The translations under genes and the position numbers were made by a program. DNA of 64,000 nt from Ectopseudomonas composti (lineage in GTDB: Bacteria; Pseudomonadota; Gammaproteobacteria; Pseudomonadales; Pseudomonadaceae). Positions within the stretch are counted from its first letter, which is position 1; each line of letters starts with the position of its first letter. Below the pieces are notes generated by a model, which was not told the DNA's origin, did not search any database, and saw only the letters and a list, made by a program, of their open reading frames with translations. Where the stretch lies: NCBI RefSeq assembly GCF_900115475.1, contig NZ_FOWP01000001.1:1-64000 (forward strand), read 5' to 3'. Shown in pieces: positions 6,704 through 14,008 of this stretch.

Positions 6704-8629
6704 TCAAGGCTGACTGCGACGGCGGCGCAGCGGACGACTCAGCAGCCAGAGAATCAGCAATACGCCGGCGAGGATCACCGCACTGGCGCCCCACTGCATC
6801 GGCCCAGCCAGGCGGAACATCTCGACCGGGTGCAGGCTCGGCGCGCGGATCATGCGTTCTTCGGCCGCCACGCCGGTGGTAGGAATATCGGCCAGGCCAT
6901 CGCCGTCGAGATCCGGCAGGCTGCGGATATGGTCGAGCAGCGCCTGCCACTCCTTGAGTTCCTGCACGCCCTCCTTGTCCGGGTCCTGATCGACGATGGC
7001 GTCTTCGATACGCGGCAGTGGACGGCCTTCGGCGTCCTTGGGGATCACCTCGAGCAGGCCCTTGGTCAGTTCCGGCACCAGCCAGGTGAAACTGCCGACG
7101 TAGCTGGTGGCGCCGATGCTGTAGAGGCGCGTGTCGTCGAGATCCAGGTCGCGATAGCCGTTGACCGCATCACCAATCTCGATGCGGCTGACACGGTCGA
7201 ACGGTACGCGCCAGGGGTTGTAGGTGAAGCGCACACCGGACACCCGCGGGTAGTAGCTCTGGCTGTCGCGCAGTTGATAGGCGAGCAGCAGTACCTCCAA
7301 CAGCGATTTGATTTCGCGCGCGCTGACGTAGGTCTTGATCATCGGGTAGCCGGGTTCGTCGTCGAACTGGCCGATACCCAGCGGGGCGATGCGAAACAGG
7401 TCGGAGACGTCCTGCACGCCGTTGCGCCCCTTGAGCAGGTCGTCACGGATAGTGCCATTGCCGGTGAAAGCCAGGTCGGCATCGACCGCATGACGCAGCG
7501 CATCGGTCACCAGGTTGGCCAGGGTCTGGTCGGTGAAATCGCGACCCAGGCTCTGGTCGACCTTGGCCAGCTGCTGGTCGAAACGATAGCCCTTGGGCGT
7601 GAGCATGCGCTCGCTGACCACCTGCTTGAAGTCTTCCACCTTGGCGGTGATGGCCGCGTCGCCAACGATGCGGTCGTTGACCGGATGCAGGCGGTAGTCG
7701 CGCACACGCGGCACGCCGTCGTCGCCGAGGGTCATGCGCAGTTCGCCGAGGTACTGGATTTCCGAACCGGCCTGCACCACCGGGGTGTGCCCATTGACCA
7801 GCACCGGCTGCGGCAGCGCCACATGCGAGTGGCCACCAACGACGATATCGATACCCGGCACCTGTTCGACCAGTTCCACTTCCTCGCCGCGCCAACCGCC
7901 ATCGGCCTGCTGGGTGACGCCCATGTGCGACAGCAGGATAACCACCTCGGCGCCCTCCTCACGCAGCTTGGCCACGGTTTCCTTGGCGGTGGCGACCGGG
8001 TCGGCGAAGGTCAGCGGCTTGATCATCGGGCTGACCGCCACGGCGTCGTTGCCGAGCAGACCGAACAGGCCGAAGCGGATGCCACCGCGTTCGATCAGCT
8101 TGTACGGCAGGATGCGCCCGGCGTCTGCGTGCGCCTGGAGGCTGTCGTCGGCCTTGCTGGCCGGATCGAAACGCATGTTGCTCGACAGCAGCGGTACCAG
8201 TGCGTCGCCCTTGGCCTTGTGCGCGGCGCTGATCATCGCGGCGAGGCCTGCCGGGCGGAAGTCGAATTCGTGGTTGCCGATCACTGCGGCGTCGTAACCC
8301 AGCTCGCTCATCAGGCGCAGTTCGCTGCCCATCTCGCGGGCGATGGTGTGAAACAGCGTGCCCATGGTGAAGTCGCCGCCGTCGAGCAGCAGCAGGGGCT
8401 CTTCGCCGGCGGCCGCGCGGCGCTCATTCAACAAGGTGGCCAGCCGTGCGACGCCGCCGACGGTGTCGTCATCGTTCACCGTTGCCGGGGTGTATTCGTT
8501 GTTGGGGCCGAAACCGAGCAGGCGCGACTGCCAGTCATTGCTGTGCAGGATGGTGAAACTGCGCTCGGCAGCGGCCAGCGGCGTGGCGGCCAACAGGCCG
8601 GCGAGCAGGAGTGAGGGGAACAGGCGCAT
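6704..8629 (-). CDS. Secreted 5'-nucleotidase/UshA-family phosphoesterase with C-terminal membrane anchor
   Basis: 641 residues. The signal peptide MRLFPSLLLAGLLAATPLAAA leads to a calcineurin-like metallophosphatase domain with ILHSNDWQSRL, LLDGGDFTMGT, VIGNHEFDF, LLSHMGV and GGHSHVALP, the dimetal ligands of UshA/CpdB enzymes. A 5'-nucleotidase C-terminal domain follows (FTGNGTIRDDL ... YYPRVSGVRFTYN). Unusually, an EF-hand-like loop DLDGDGLADI and a terminal hydrophobic helix with an arginine-rich tail (ILWLLSRPLRRRRSQP) come last, implying inner-membrane anchoring with the enzyme in the periplasm. The start at 8629 has AAGGATC upstream; 21 extra upstream residues are rejected because they precede the signal. 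It probably scavenges nucleotides or other phosphomonoesters. Confidence 0.88.
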   Translation of the reverse strand: MRLFPSLLLAGLLAATPLAAAERSFTILHSNDWQSRLLGFGPNNEYTPATVNDDDTVGGVARLATLLNERRAAAGEEPLLLLDGGDFTMGTLFHTIAREMGSELRLMSELGYDAAVIGNHEFDFRPAGLAAMISAAHKAKGDALVPLLSSNMRFDPASKADDSLQAHADAGRILPYKLIERGGIRFGLFGLLGNDAVAVSPMIKPLTFADPVATAKETVAKLREEGAEVVILLSHMGVTQQADGGWRGEEVELVEQVPGIDIVVGGHSHVALPQPVLVNGHTPVVQAGSEIQYLGELRMTLGDDGVPRVRDYRLHPVNDRIVGDAAITAKVEDFKQVVSERMLTPKGYRFDQQLAKVDQSLGRDFTDQTLANLVTDALRHAVDADLAFTGNGTIRDDLLKGRNGVQDVSDLFRIAPLGIGQFDDEPGYPMIKTYVSAREIKSLLEVLLLAYQLRDSQSYYPRVSGVRFTYNPWRVPFDRVSRIEIGDAVNGYRDLDLDDTRLYSIGATSYVGSFTWLVPELTKGLLEVIPKDAEGRPLPRIEDAIVDQDPDKEGVQELKEWQALLDHIRSLPDLDGDGLADIPTTGVAAEERMIRAPSLHPVEMFRLAGPMQWGASAVILAGVLLILWLLSRPLRRRRSQP

Positions 8630-8802
8630 GGACGATCCTTGACGATGACTGCGCACAGTATGGAGCAGGCCATGACGCCAGACAGCGACCAATCGAGACG
8701 CCCTTTGTCGCCAATCGAGTCAGGCATTCATTGCCCCAGGTCAGCCCCCAACCCGGACGGAAGGACTAGGCTGTAATCAGGACAGCGAAGTGGAGAAGAG
8801 CC

Positions 8803-8967
8803 ATGGACCACTATCACCTGATGTTGATGCTGCTGATTGGCGGTTTTCTGCTGCTGGGCGTCGGCTTCAACTTCCGCGAGCACGAATGGGGCGTACGCGT
8901 GCTGGGCCTGGGCGTATTGCTGATGCTGGTGCCGATTGCGCTGCGGGTGCATCTGGCGCTGGCGTAG
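8803..8967 (+). CDS. Small two-helix membrane protein
   Basis: 54 residues: MDHYHLMLMLLIGGFLLLGV, a short polar hinge FNFREHEWG, then VRVLGLGVLLMLVPIALRV, giving a hairpin of two membrane helices. GGAGAAGAGCC immediately before the ATG is a good Shine-Dalgarno, which supports translation despite the small size. It stands alone between the divergent phosphoesterase gene and a REP pair. I do not know the family. Confidence 0.65.
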   Translation: MDHYHLMLMLLIGGFLLLGVGFNFREHEWGVRVLGLGVLLMLVPIALRVHLALA

Positions 8968-8980
8968 GGTTCAGGTCAGC

Positions 8981-9074
8981 GTAGGGTGCGCCATGCGCAC
9001 CGGACGATATTGATGGTGTCGCGATTCATTCGGCACAGTGTTGCGAAGAGCCGGTGCGCGCGGCGCACCCTACG
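8981..9074. repeat. REP pair (REPIN-like), GTAGGGTGCGCC type
   Basis: GTAGGGTGCGCCATGCGCACCG at the left is answered by the inverted CGGTGCGCGCGGCGCACCCTAC at the right, with about 50 bp between. A second copy is at 33224-33303 and degenerate relatives occur at 6667-6702 and 61835-61888. The right arm supplies the TAG stop codon of moaE. Confidence 0.8.
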
Positions 9075-9525
9075 GGCGTTGCCAGCGCTCGGCGGCGCTC
9101 TGGTCGCTGCAGCGGCCTTCGACCCAGCGCGGGCCTTGGCTGGTGTCTTCCTTCTTCCAGAACGGCGCGCGGGTCTTCAGGTAATCCATGATGAAGTTGC
9201 AGGCATCGAACGACGCCTGCCGATGGGCGCTGCTGGTACCAACGAAGACGATAGGCTCGCCCGGCTCCAGGCGGCCAATACGGTGGATGATCTCGATGCC
9301 CAACAGCGGCCAGCGCTCGCGCGCCTCCTCGGCGATCCTGGCCAGGGCCTTTTCGGTCATGCCTGGGAAGTGTTCGAGAAACATGCCACCGACTTCGCGT
9401 CCTTCATTGAAATCGCGCACGTAGCCGACGAAGGTGACCACCGCGCCGATACCAAGGTTGGCGGCATGCAGGGCGTTGAGCTCGGTGCCGGGATCGAAGG
9501 GTTGGCTTTGTACGCGGATGGTCAT
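9070..9525 (-). CDS. moaE: Molybdopterin synthase catalytic subunit MoaE
   Basis: 151 residues; the large subunit that, with MoaD thiocarboxylate, inserts two sulphurs into cyclic pyranopterin monophosphate to form molybdopterin in the cytoplasm. Family motifs are GAVVTFVGYVRDFNEG, MFLEHFPGMTEKAL, HRIGRLEPGEPIVFV, SAHRQASFDACNFIMDYLK and the lysine-rich active-site region APFWKKED. It is the third gene of a moaC-moaD-moaE set. A 119-bp gap carrying repeats separates it from moaD. The TAG stop lies inside a REP arm, so the last residues (ERWQRP) may be altered by the repeat insertion. Confidence 0.95.
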   Translation of the reverse strand: MTIRVQSQPFDPGTELNALHAANLGIGAVVTFVGYVRDFNEGREVGGMFLEHFPGMTEKALARIAEEARERWPLLGIEIIHRIGRLEPGEPIVFVGTSSAHRQASFDACNFIMDYLKTRAPFWKKEDTSQGPRWVEGRCSDQSAAERWQRP

Positions 9526-9564
9526 GGGCGTCTCGTTCGCTGGGAGCTGCGGTCGGCGGAATAA

Positions 9565-9638
9565 TTGGTGGGCTGAAACGGAACGCCGCCCGGCCCACCC
9601 TACAGGTTGAAGCGGAACGCCGCACGGCCGCTCCTACA
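9565..9638. repeat. Tandem degenerate repeat between moaD and moaE
   Basis: Two adjacent units share GGTnG..(T)GAA.CGGAACGCCGC.CGGCC..CCTACA (9567-9604 and 9605-9638). They end in CCTACA like other GTAGG-type REP elements of this chromosome, read in the opposite direction. They separate two genes that are normally tightly packed. Confidence 0.6.
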
Positions 9639-9644
9639 CCGGTA

Positions 9645-9887
9645 TCAACCGCCTGTCACGGTGGGGAAGAAGGCCACTTCATCGCCTTCGGCCAGTGGTT
9701 CGTCGAGGCTGCACAGTTCCTGATTGCGTGCGCACATCAGGTTCTGCTCGCCCAGCACTTCCCATTCGTCACCACGGGCCACCAGGTGCAGGCGCAGGTC
9801 GTCGAGGGTGGCGAAGTCACCGCTGAGTTGTTCGTCGTCACGGCCCAGGGCTTCACGGTAGCGGGCGAAATACTGCACTCGGATCAT
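9645..9887 (-). CDS. moaD: Molybdopterin synthase sulfur carrier subunit MoaD
   Basis: 80 residues with a ubiquitin-like fold, ending in the essential Gly-Gly (AFFPTVTGG) that is adenylated and thiocarboxylated by MoeB and then feeds sulphur to MoaE. Landmarks are [17 protein letters not shown] at the N-terminus and [21 protein letters not shown] before the tail. The start at 9887 overlaps the moaC stop by ATGA and is preceded by GCTGGAGGAGCA, a good Shine-Dalgarno; the 32 residues further upstream are moaC sequence in another frame. Confidence 0.95.
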   Translation of the reverse strand: MIRVQYFARYREALGRDDEQLSGDFATLDDLRLHLVARGDEWEVLGEQNLMCARNQELCSLDEPLAEGDEVAFFPTVTGG

Positions 9888-10360
9888 GCTTGCTCCTCCA
9901 GCTTGTAGTGACCGCTCTTGCCGCCGAGCTTCTCCAGCAAGCGTACTTGCTCGATGACCATGCCGCGATCCACGGCCTTGCACATGTCATAAATAGTCAG
10001 CGCAGCGACGCTGGCGGCCGTCAGTGCTTCCATCTCGACACCGGTTTGCCCCGACAGTTTGCAGCGCGCGGTGATATGCACGCTGTCATCGCCCTCGGCA
10101 CGCAGCTCGACCTTGACGCCGGTGAGCATCAGCGGGTGGCACAGGGGGATCAGATCGCTGGTTTTCTTCGCGGCCTGGATGCCGGCGATGCGCGCCACGG
10201 CGAACACGTCGCCCTTGGGATGCTCGCCAGCGACGATCATCTGCAGGGTGGCGGGCAGCATGCGCACGCGCGCTTCGGCGGTGGCTTCGCGGAAGGTGGT
10301 CGCCTTGTCGGTGACGTCGACCATGTGCGCGCGGCCTTGGGAATCGAGATGGGTCAGCAC
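9884..10360 (-). CDS. moaC: Cyclic pyranopterin monophosphate synthase MoaC
   Basis: 158 residues; with MoaA it converts GTP to cyclic pyranopterin monophosphate, the first step of molybdenum cofactor synthesis. Motifs are [27 protein letters not shown] (active-site lysine pair and histidine), [24 protein letters not shown] and KSGHYKLE. I choose a GTG start at 10360 (product [16 protein letters not shown], as in Pseudomonas homologues) because CAGGAG lies about 7 bases upstream; the longer ATG frame runs into a REP region. It is the first gene of moaC-moaD-moaE; no moaA is in this window. Confidence 0.95.
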   Translation of the reverse strand: MLTHLDSQGRAHMVDVTDKATTFREATAEARVRMLPATLQMIVAGEHPKGDVFAVARIAGIQAAKKTSDLIPLCHPLMLTGVKVELRAEGDDSVHITARCKLSGQTGVEMEALTAASVAALTIYDMCKAVDRGMVIEQVRLLEKLGGKSGHYKLEEQA

Positions 10361-10413
10361 GGGAAAGCTCCTGGCGGTAATCGGCCGATTGTAAACCTGC
10401 AAGTCAGGATTTC

Positions 10414-10473
10414 GTAGCCTGGATGAAGTCCGGGGCCAGAGCGGCAAAAATCCCCGGATTTCATCCGGGCTAC
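10414..10473. repeat. REP pair, GTAGCCCGGAT type
   Basis: GTAGCCTGGATGAAGTCCGGG is followed by the inverse CCCCGGATTTCATCCGGGCTAC. Relatives are at 30008-30032 (a single palindrome) and 38582-38604 (inside a gene end). It sits upstream of moaC. Confidence 0.75.
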
Positions 10474-10495
10474 TGACTGCATCCGGCTACATAAC

Positions 10496-10547
10496 TGTAG
10501 GCGCGGATTTATCCGCGATCATCGCAGCTGAAGCCGCTCCCACGGGA
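10496..10547. repeat. REP pair, GTAGGAGCGGCTT type
   Basis: GTAGGCGCGGATTTATCCGCGA is followed by the imperfect inverse CAGCTGAAGCCGCTCCCACGG. The same type occurs at 24953-25001 and, as a half copy, at 56999-57021. It lies between moaC and the phoH-like terminator. Confidence 0.7.
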
Positions 10548-10570
10548 CCTGTAGAGATTCTTTGATGCAG

Positions 10571-10603
10571 ACTAAAACGCCCCTGCTCTTGCGAGCAGGG
10601 GCG
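10571..10603 (-). terminator. Rho-independent terminator of the PIN-PhoH gene
   Basis: CGCCCCTGCTC pairs perfectly with GAGCAGGGGCG (10578-10588 / 10593-10603) around a 4-nt loop. On the minus strand the stem is followed by TTTTAGT, so it ends the transcript of the gene whose stop is 22 bp upstream. Confidence 0.85.
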
Positions 10604-10624
10604 CCAGTGTTTAACAGCTGGGGG

Positions 10625-12016
10625 TTACATATGGGTTTCCGCGTACTCCGCGAGGATCGAGCGCGGTACGCCTTGCAGGGTGATGTGCACGCCGTGCGGG
10701 AAGTCCTTGAAGCGTTCGGTGAGGTAGGTCAGGCCCGAGCTGGGCGCGGACAGGTAGGGGGTGTCGATCTGCGCCAGGTTGCCCAGGCACACCACCTTCG
10801 AGCCGTTACCGGCACGGGTGATGATGGTCTTCATCTGGTGCGGGGTGAGGTTCTGGCATTCGTCGATGAGGATCAGGCTCTGCTGGAAGCTGCGCCCGCG
10901 GATGTAGTTGAGCGATTTGAACTGCAGCGGCACCTTCTGCAGGATGTAGTCGACGCTGCCGTGGGTGCTCTCGTCCTCCATATGCAGCGCTTCGAGGTTG
11001 TCGGTAATCGCGCCGAGCCAAGGCTCCATCTTCTCCGCTTCGGTACCGGGCAAAAAGCCGATCTCCTGATCCAGCCCCTGCACGCTGCGGGTGGCGATGA
11101 TGCGCCGATAACGCTTGCTGACCATGGTTTGTTCGATGGCCGCAGCCAGCGCCAGGATGGTCTTGCCCGAGCCGGCGGCGCCGGACAGGTTGACCAGGTG
11201 GATGTCCGGGTCGAGCAAGGCGAACAGCGCCAGCGCCTGATGGATGTCGCGCGGTTTCAGGCCCCAGGCTTCCTGATGCAGCAGCGGCTCCTGGTGCATG
11301 TCGAGGATCACCAGTTCGTCGCCCTTGATCGCCTTGATCCAGCCGACGAAGCCCTGCTCATCGAGGATGAACTCGTTGACGTGCACGGCCGGCAGGTTGT
11401 CGGTGAGTTGCACGCGGTGCCAGGTACGGCCGTGGTCCTGACGGGTGTCGACCTTGCTCACGCGATCCCAGAACGAGCCGGGCATGTCGTGATACCCCTT
11501 CGACAGCAGCGAGACGTCATCGACCAGTTGGTCGGTGTGGTAGTCCTCAGCGTCGATCCCGCAGGCACGCGCCTTCAGGCGCATGTTGATGTCCTTGGTC
11601 ACCAGCACCACGGACAGGCCCGGGTTGCGTGATTTCAGTTCCACCAACTGGTTGATGATTTTGTTGTCGTTGAGGTTCTCCGGTAACCAGGTGACCGGCG
11701 CCGCACTCTTGCTCATGAGAATGGAAAGACGACCGCAAGGGCCGCTCTTGCCGCGCTGGATGGGTACCCCGTACTCGACGTCCTCGGGTTCGGCGCCGGC
11801 GAGAATCTGATCGATCAGGCGGATGGCCTGGCGACATTCGGCGGCGACGCCATGCTTGCCGGACTTCAGTTTGTCGAGTTCCTCCAACACCGTCATCGGG
11901 ATGGCGACGTGGTGTTCTTCGAAGTTGAGCAAGGCGTTGGGATCGTGGATCAGAACATTGGTGTCGAGGGCGTAGAGGGTTGGAGCGGTGGGCTTGGAGC
12001 GTCCGTGGTCATCCAT
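10625..12016 (-). CDS. PIN-PhoH family ATPase/ribonuclease (PhoH2/YlaK type)
   Basis: 463 residues with two domains: an N-terminal PIN nuclease domain (YALDTNVLIHDP at 15-26, then VLEELDKLK and VVLVTKDINMRLKA) and a C-terminal PhoH ATPase domain with Walker A GAAGSGKT at 279-286 and Walker B LILIDECQN at 381-389. Proteins of this layout unwind and cleave RNA in other bacteria. ATG 12016 has AAGAAGGTGA 6 bases upstream. The 5' region contains a highly structured element (12079-12176) that may be its leader or a separate RNA on the other strand. A strong terminator follows the gene, which is monocistronic. Confidence 0.92.
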   Translation of the reverse strand: MDDHGRSKPTAPTLYALDTNVLIHDPNALLNFEEHHVAIPMTVLEELDKLKSGKHGVAAECRQAIRLIDQILAGAEPEDVEYGVPIQRGKSGPCGRLSILMSKSAAPVTWLPENLNDNKIINQLVELKSRNPGLSVVLVTKDINMRLKARACGIDAEDYHTDQLVDDVSLLSKGYHDMPGSFWDRVSKVDTRQDHGRTWHRVQLTDNLPAVHVNEFILDEQGFVGWIKAIKGDELVILDMHQEPLLHQEAWGLKPRDIHQALALFALLDPDIHLVNLSGAAGSGKTILALAAAIEQTMVSKRYRRIIATRSVQGLDQEIGFLPGTEAEKMEPWLGAITDNLEALHMEDESTHGSVDYILQKVPLQFKSLNYIRGRSFQQSLILIDECQNLTPHQMKTIITRAGNGSKVVCLGNLAQIDTPYLSAPSSGLTYLTERFKDFPHGVHITLQGVPRSILAEYAETHM

Positions 12017-12078
12017 ACTCGGTCACCTTCTTGTAGTAGCCAGGCGACGCAATACCTGGGCGGTGCTGCGCCGGACAG

Positions 12079-12176
12079 AGACCGCCGACTTTTTCAAGTC
12101 GGGGCCGAAAGGTGGCAAGCAAGGTGAGGGCCAATGGCCGCCACCTGTCTGCAGGTTTCGGCGGTCTTGCTTTTTT
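12079..12176 (+). ncRNA. Structured element with intrinsic-terminator signature: candidate small RNA or phoH leader
   Basis: A perfect 10-bp inverted repeat AGACCGCCGA / TCGGCGGTCT (12079-12088 / 12158-12167) encloses two further hairpins. The first is CCGACTT-TTTC-AAGTCGG (12085-12102). The second is CCGCC-ACCTG-TCTG-CAGGT-TTC-GGCGG (12138-12164), whose outer AAGCAAG/CTTGCTT arm (12117-12123 / 12166-12172) runs into T6 at 12171-12176. The long-range stem and the local hairpins exclude each other. The U-tract fits a plus-strand RNA; on the minus strand the same element would be the 5' leader of the PIN-PhoH gene. I see no convincing plus-strand promoter. It matches no RNA family that I recognise. 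Confidence 0.45.
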
Positions 12177-12521
12177 ATTACTCCAATTCACATGACAGAA
12201 AAACGTTTTTTTTCCGCCATGCAGGTTTATTTGCAGACGCAACAGATAGTGCTTGGCGTGTCGCCAGCTCCCCGTTAAAGTCCGAAGTCCTACCTGCTGT
12301 AACCCGCCTCGCTTACCCGCCCCCACTTGCAGCACACCGCGCCAATCAGGTGCAAGGCACCCATTCGCGTCGCCACCAATCTGCCGTCAGAATCGGTTCA
12401 TTCGCGAGCAGAGCTCGCTCCTACAACAGCCGCGAATCTGTTCCTCTCAATCGCCCCGATAGGTGGTCTTGCCGCCCCCTGACCTCTAGAATCGCCGTCA
12501 CGCTTTCTGGAGACTCCGCAC
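12177..12521. other. Gap upstream of yaaA
   Basis: 345 bp without a gene. The first 60 bp are A/T-rich with homopolymers (A5 then T8) and probably include the minus-strand promoter of the PIN-PhoH gene. A half REP lies at 12399-12426 (GCGAGCAGAGCTCGCTCCTAC). yaaA has a GGAGA Shine-Dalgarno at 12509-12513. No other signal is seen. Confidence 0.5.
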
Positions 12522-13301
12522 ATGCTGATGGTGATTTCACCGGCCAAGACCCTCGACTACGAGACGCCGCCCGCTACCCCTCGTTTCACCCAACCCGAGC
12601 ACCTCGACCACGCCCAGGAACTGATCGAGCAACTGCGCGACTTCAGCCCGGCGCAGATCGCCGAGCTCATGCATCTGTCGGACAAGCTTGCCGGCCTCAA
12701 TGCCGCGCGTTTCGGTAGCTGGGAACGGCCGTTCAACCCGTCCAACGCCAAGCAGGCGCTGCTGGCGTTCAAGGGCGACGTGTACACTGGGCTCAATGCC
12801 GAGGATTTCTCCGAAGACGACTTCGACTTCGCCCAGACTCACCTGCGCATGCTCTCCGGCCTGTATGGCGTGCTGCGCCCGCTGGACCTGATGCAGGCCT
12901 ACCGCCTGGAAATGGGCACCAAACTGGCCAACGGCCGCGGCAAGGATCTGTACGCCTTCTGGGGCGAGCGCATCAGCGGCTGGCTGAATGAAGCGCTGGC
13001 TGCCCAGGGCGATGACGTGCTGCTCAACCTGGCCTCCAATGAGTACTTCGGCGCAGTCAAGCGCAAGGCACTGAACGCACGCCTCATCGACACCGAGTTC
13101 AAGGACCTGAAGAACGGCCAGTACAAGATCATCAGCTTCTACGCCAAGAAGGCCCGCGGCCTGATGGCGCGCTACGTGATCAAGGAGCGCCTGACCAACC
13201 CTGAAGGCCTGAAGGACTTCAACTATCAGGGCTACCGTTATTCGGCCGAGCATTCCAAAGCCGACAGCCTGGTTTTCCTGCGCGACCAGCCGCAAGACTG
13301 A
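12522..13301 (+). CDS. yaaA: Peroxide stress protein YaaA (UPF0246)
   Basis: 259 residues, cytoplasmic. In E. coli YaaA limits intracellular free iron during H2O2 stress. The family signature is complete: [14 protein letters not shown] at the N-terminus, [57 protein letters not shown] (in two pieces), [12 protein letters not shown] and [16 protein letters not shown] 12522 follows CTGGAGACTCCGCAC, a good Shine-Dalgarno. It is monocistronic, followed by a 13-bp stem-loop and then the long algD control region. Confidence 0.95.
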   Translation: MLMVISPAKTLDYETPPATPRFTQPEHLDHAQELIEQLRDFSPAQIAELMHLSDKLAGLNAARFGSWERPFNPSNAKQALLAFKGDVYTGLNAEDFSEDDFDFAQTHLRMLSGLYGVLRPLDLMQAYRLEMGTKLANGRGKDLYAFWGERISGWLNEALAAQGDDVLLNLASNEYFGAVKRKALNARLIDTEFKDLKNGQYKIISFYAKKARGLMARYVIKERLTNPEGLKDFNYQGYRYSAEHSKADSLVFLRDQPQD

Positions 13302-13312
13302 CCCCTCCTCCA

Positions 13313-13355
13313 GCCAAGCCCATGCACCGCTCATCGGTTGCCGCATGGGCTTGGC
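13313..13355 (+). terminator. Stem-loop after yaaA
   Basis: A perfect 13-bp inverted repeat (GCCAAGCCCATGC / GCATGGGCTTGGC) with a 17-nt loop starts 12 bp after the yaaA stop. No U-tract follows, so it may be an RNA-stabilising or factor-assisted end rather than a classical terminator. Confidence 0.5.
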
Positions 13356-13501
13356 CGCTGCGCTTGCCCTCTTCCGCCTCTCTCTCGCCTGCCGCTTCGC
13401 TGCAGCGCGAGCGTTGCGCTTGCCCGTGGTTCCTGCGACCACATGCCTGCACCTGAAAACCTGCTGGGCGTCACACTTTCAGCGCAACTGCACTTCTTCG
13501 C

Positions 13502-13529
13502 GAACTTATTGCACCACTTAGTTATCCGA
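13502..13529 (+). promoter_or_regulatory. Candidate AlgU (sigma-22/RpoE-type) promoter of algD, site A
   Basis: GAACTT, a 17-bp spacer, then TCCGA. The P. aeruginosa algD promoter, from memory, is GAACTT-N17-TCCTA, and the AlgU consensus GAACTT-N16/17-TCtgA. This is the best match in the region. It would give a leader of about 470 nt, longer than the roughly 370 nt known in P. aeruginosa. Confidence 0.5.
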
Positions 13530-13628
13530 TAGTTTCAAGCCTATTAATGAACATATTGCCATCATGCATTTTGCAACTTGCCATTATATTGCAATCAAAT
13601 TAGTCGTTCAGCTCCGGTTCAGCTTCAG

Positions 13629-13637
13629 GACGAACGG
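13629..13637 (-). promoter_or_regulatory. AlgR binding site
   Basis: The minus strand reads CCGTTCGTC, an exact match to the AlgR core known from the P. aeruginosa algD promoter. It lies just upstream of promoter candidate B (13641) and about 90 bp downstream of the start site predicted from candidate A. A weaker partial match (CCGTTCG) is at 13988-13994. Confidence 0.7.
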
Positions 13638-13640
13638 TAG

Positions 13641-13668
13641 GAACTATCCGAAAGGGCCGCCACTCATA
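13641..13668 (+). promoter_or_regulatory. Alternative AlgU-like promoter of algD, site B
   Basis: GAACTA-N17-TCATA is a poorer match than site A. However, the AlgR box ends 3 bp before it and the resulting leader would be about 335 nt, close to the P. aeruginosa value. One or both sites may be used. Confidence 0.35.
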
Positions 13669-13729
13669 CAGCCCGTAACACATTTCAATACATAACTTTC
13701 TGAACACTTGAACCTGCCAGATAGCGAAT

Positions 13730-13766
13730 TAACTTTCGCCGGACAGCTTCACCCCAACGAAAGTTA
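13730..13766 (+). promoter_or_regulatory. 9-bp inverted repeat in the algD leader
   Basis: TAACTTTCG (13730-13738) and CGAAAGTTA (13758-13766) pair perfectly around a 19-nt loop containing GGA, the core of RsmA/CsrA sites. It is a hairpin if transcribed, or a dyad for a protein if not. Confidence 0.45.
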
Positions 13767-13915
13767 GCGCGTTTCAAATGGAGATATAGCAACCCGCCAC
13801 AGTACCGCGATAGAGGCCTCAAGCAAGGCCAAAGCAAACATATCAAAGGGCCACCTGCTTATATAAAGGCCCGCACTTGGTGCCACTTCCGGTGCCCACT
13901 CTACTTATGCCTGAA

Positions 13916-13946
13916 TGAACTTGCTTACCTTAAAACAGCAAGTTCA
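13916..13946 (+). promoter_or_regulatory. 10-bp inverted repeat 63 bp before algD
   Basis: TGAACTTGCT and AGCAAGTTCA form a perfect dyad around TACCTTAAAAC. In RNA this is a hairpin followed by a short U-rich stretch (TTAGTTTT), so it could be an attenuator or leader stem. In DNA the GAACTT half resembles an AlgU -35, but no -10 follows at the right spacing. Confidence 0.5.
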
Positions 13947-14008
13947 CGGATTAGTTTTGGCCAAATGGCCAGTATTTGAAACTGCATCGAACGGACGAGG
14001 TTAATACC

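Larger units (their letters stand above)
13356..14008 (+). promoter_or_regulatory. Long algD control region and untranslated leader
   Basis: About 650 bp without a gene, markedly A/T-richer than its neighbours between 13500 and 13800, as expected for the strongly regulated alginate promoter. It contains two AlgU-like promoter candidates, an AlgR box and two perfect inverted repeats, each listed separately. Pseudomonas algD is known to have a long untranslated leader and distant AlgR/AmrZ/AlgB sites. I did not find a convincing IHF site by eye. Confidence 0.75.

Noticed and set aside
6680..8614. 644-residue open frame on the plus strand opposite the phosphoesterase gene
   Set aside because: It is the antisense shadow of a high-G+C gene with clear catalytic motifs; its product is a low-complexity Ala/Gln/His/Val mixture with no recognisable domain.
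10414..10547. Possible CRISPR-like array upstream of moaC
   Set aside because: The repeats are inverted REP arms of two different families, not regularly spaced direct repeats; no cas genes occur in the window.
12134..12718. 194-residue plus-strand frame between the phoH-like gene and yaaA
   Set aside because: It crosses the structured RNA element and a half REP and runs into yaaA in another frame; no Shine-Dalgarno or family features.
13917..13950. GAACTT at 13917 as an AlgU -35 for algD
   Set aside because: No TCnnA -10 at 16-17 bp; the GAACTT is one arm of a perfect inverted repeat, a better explanation.
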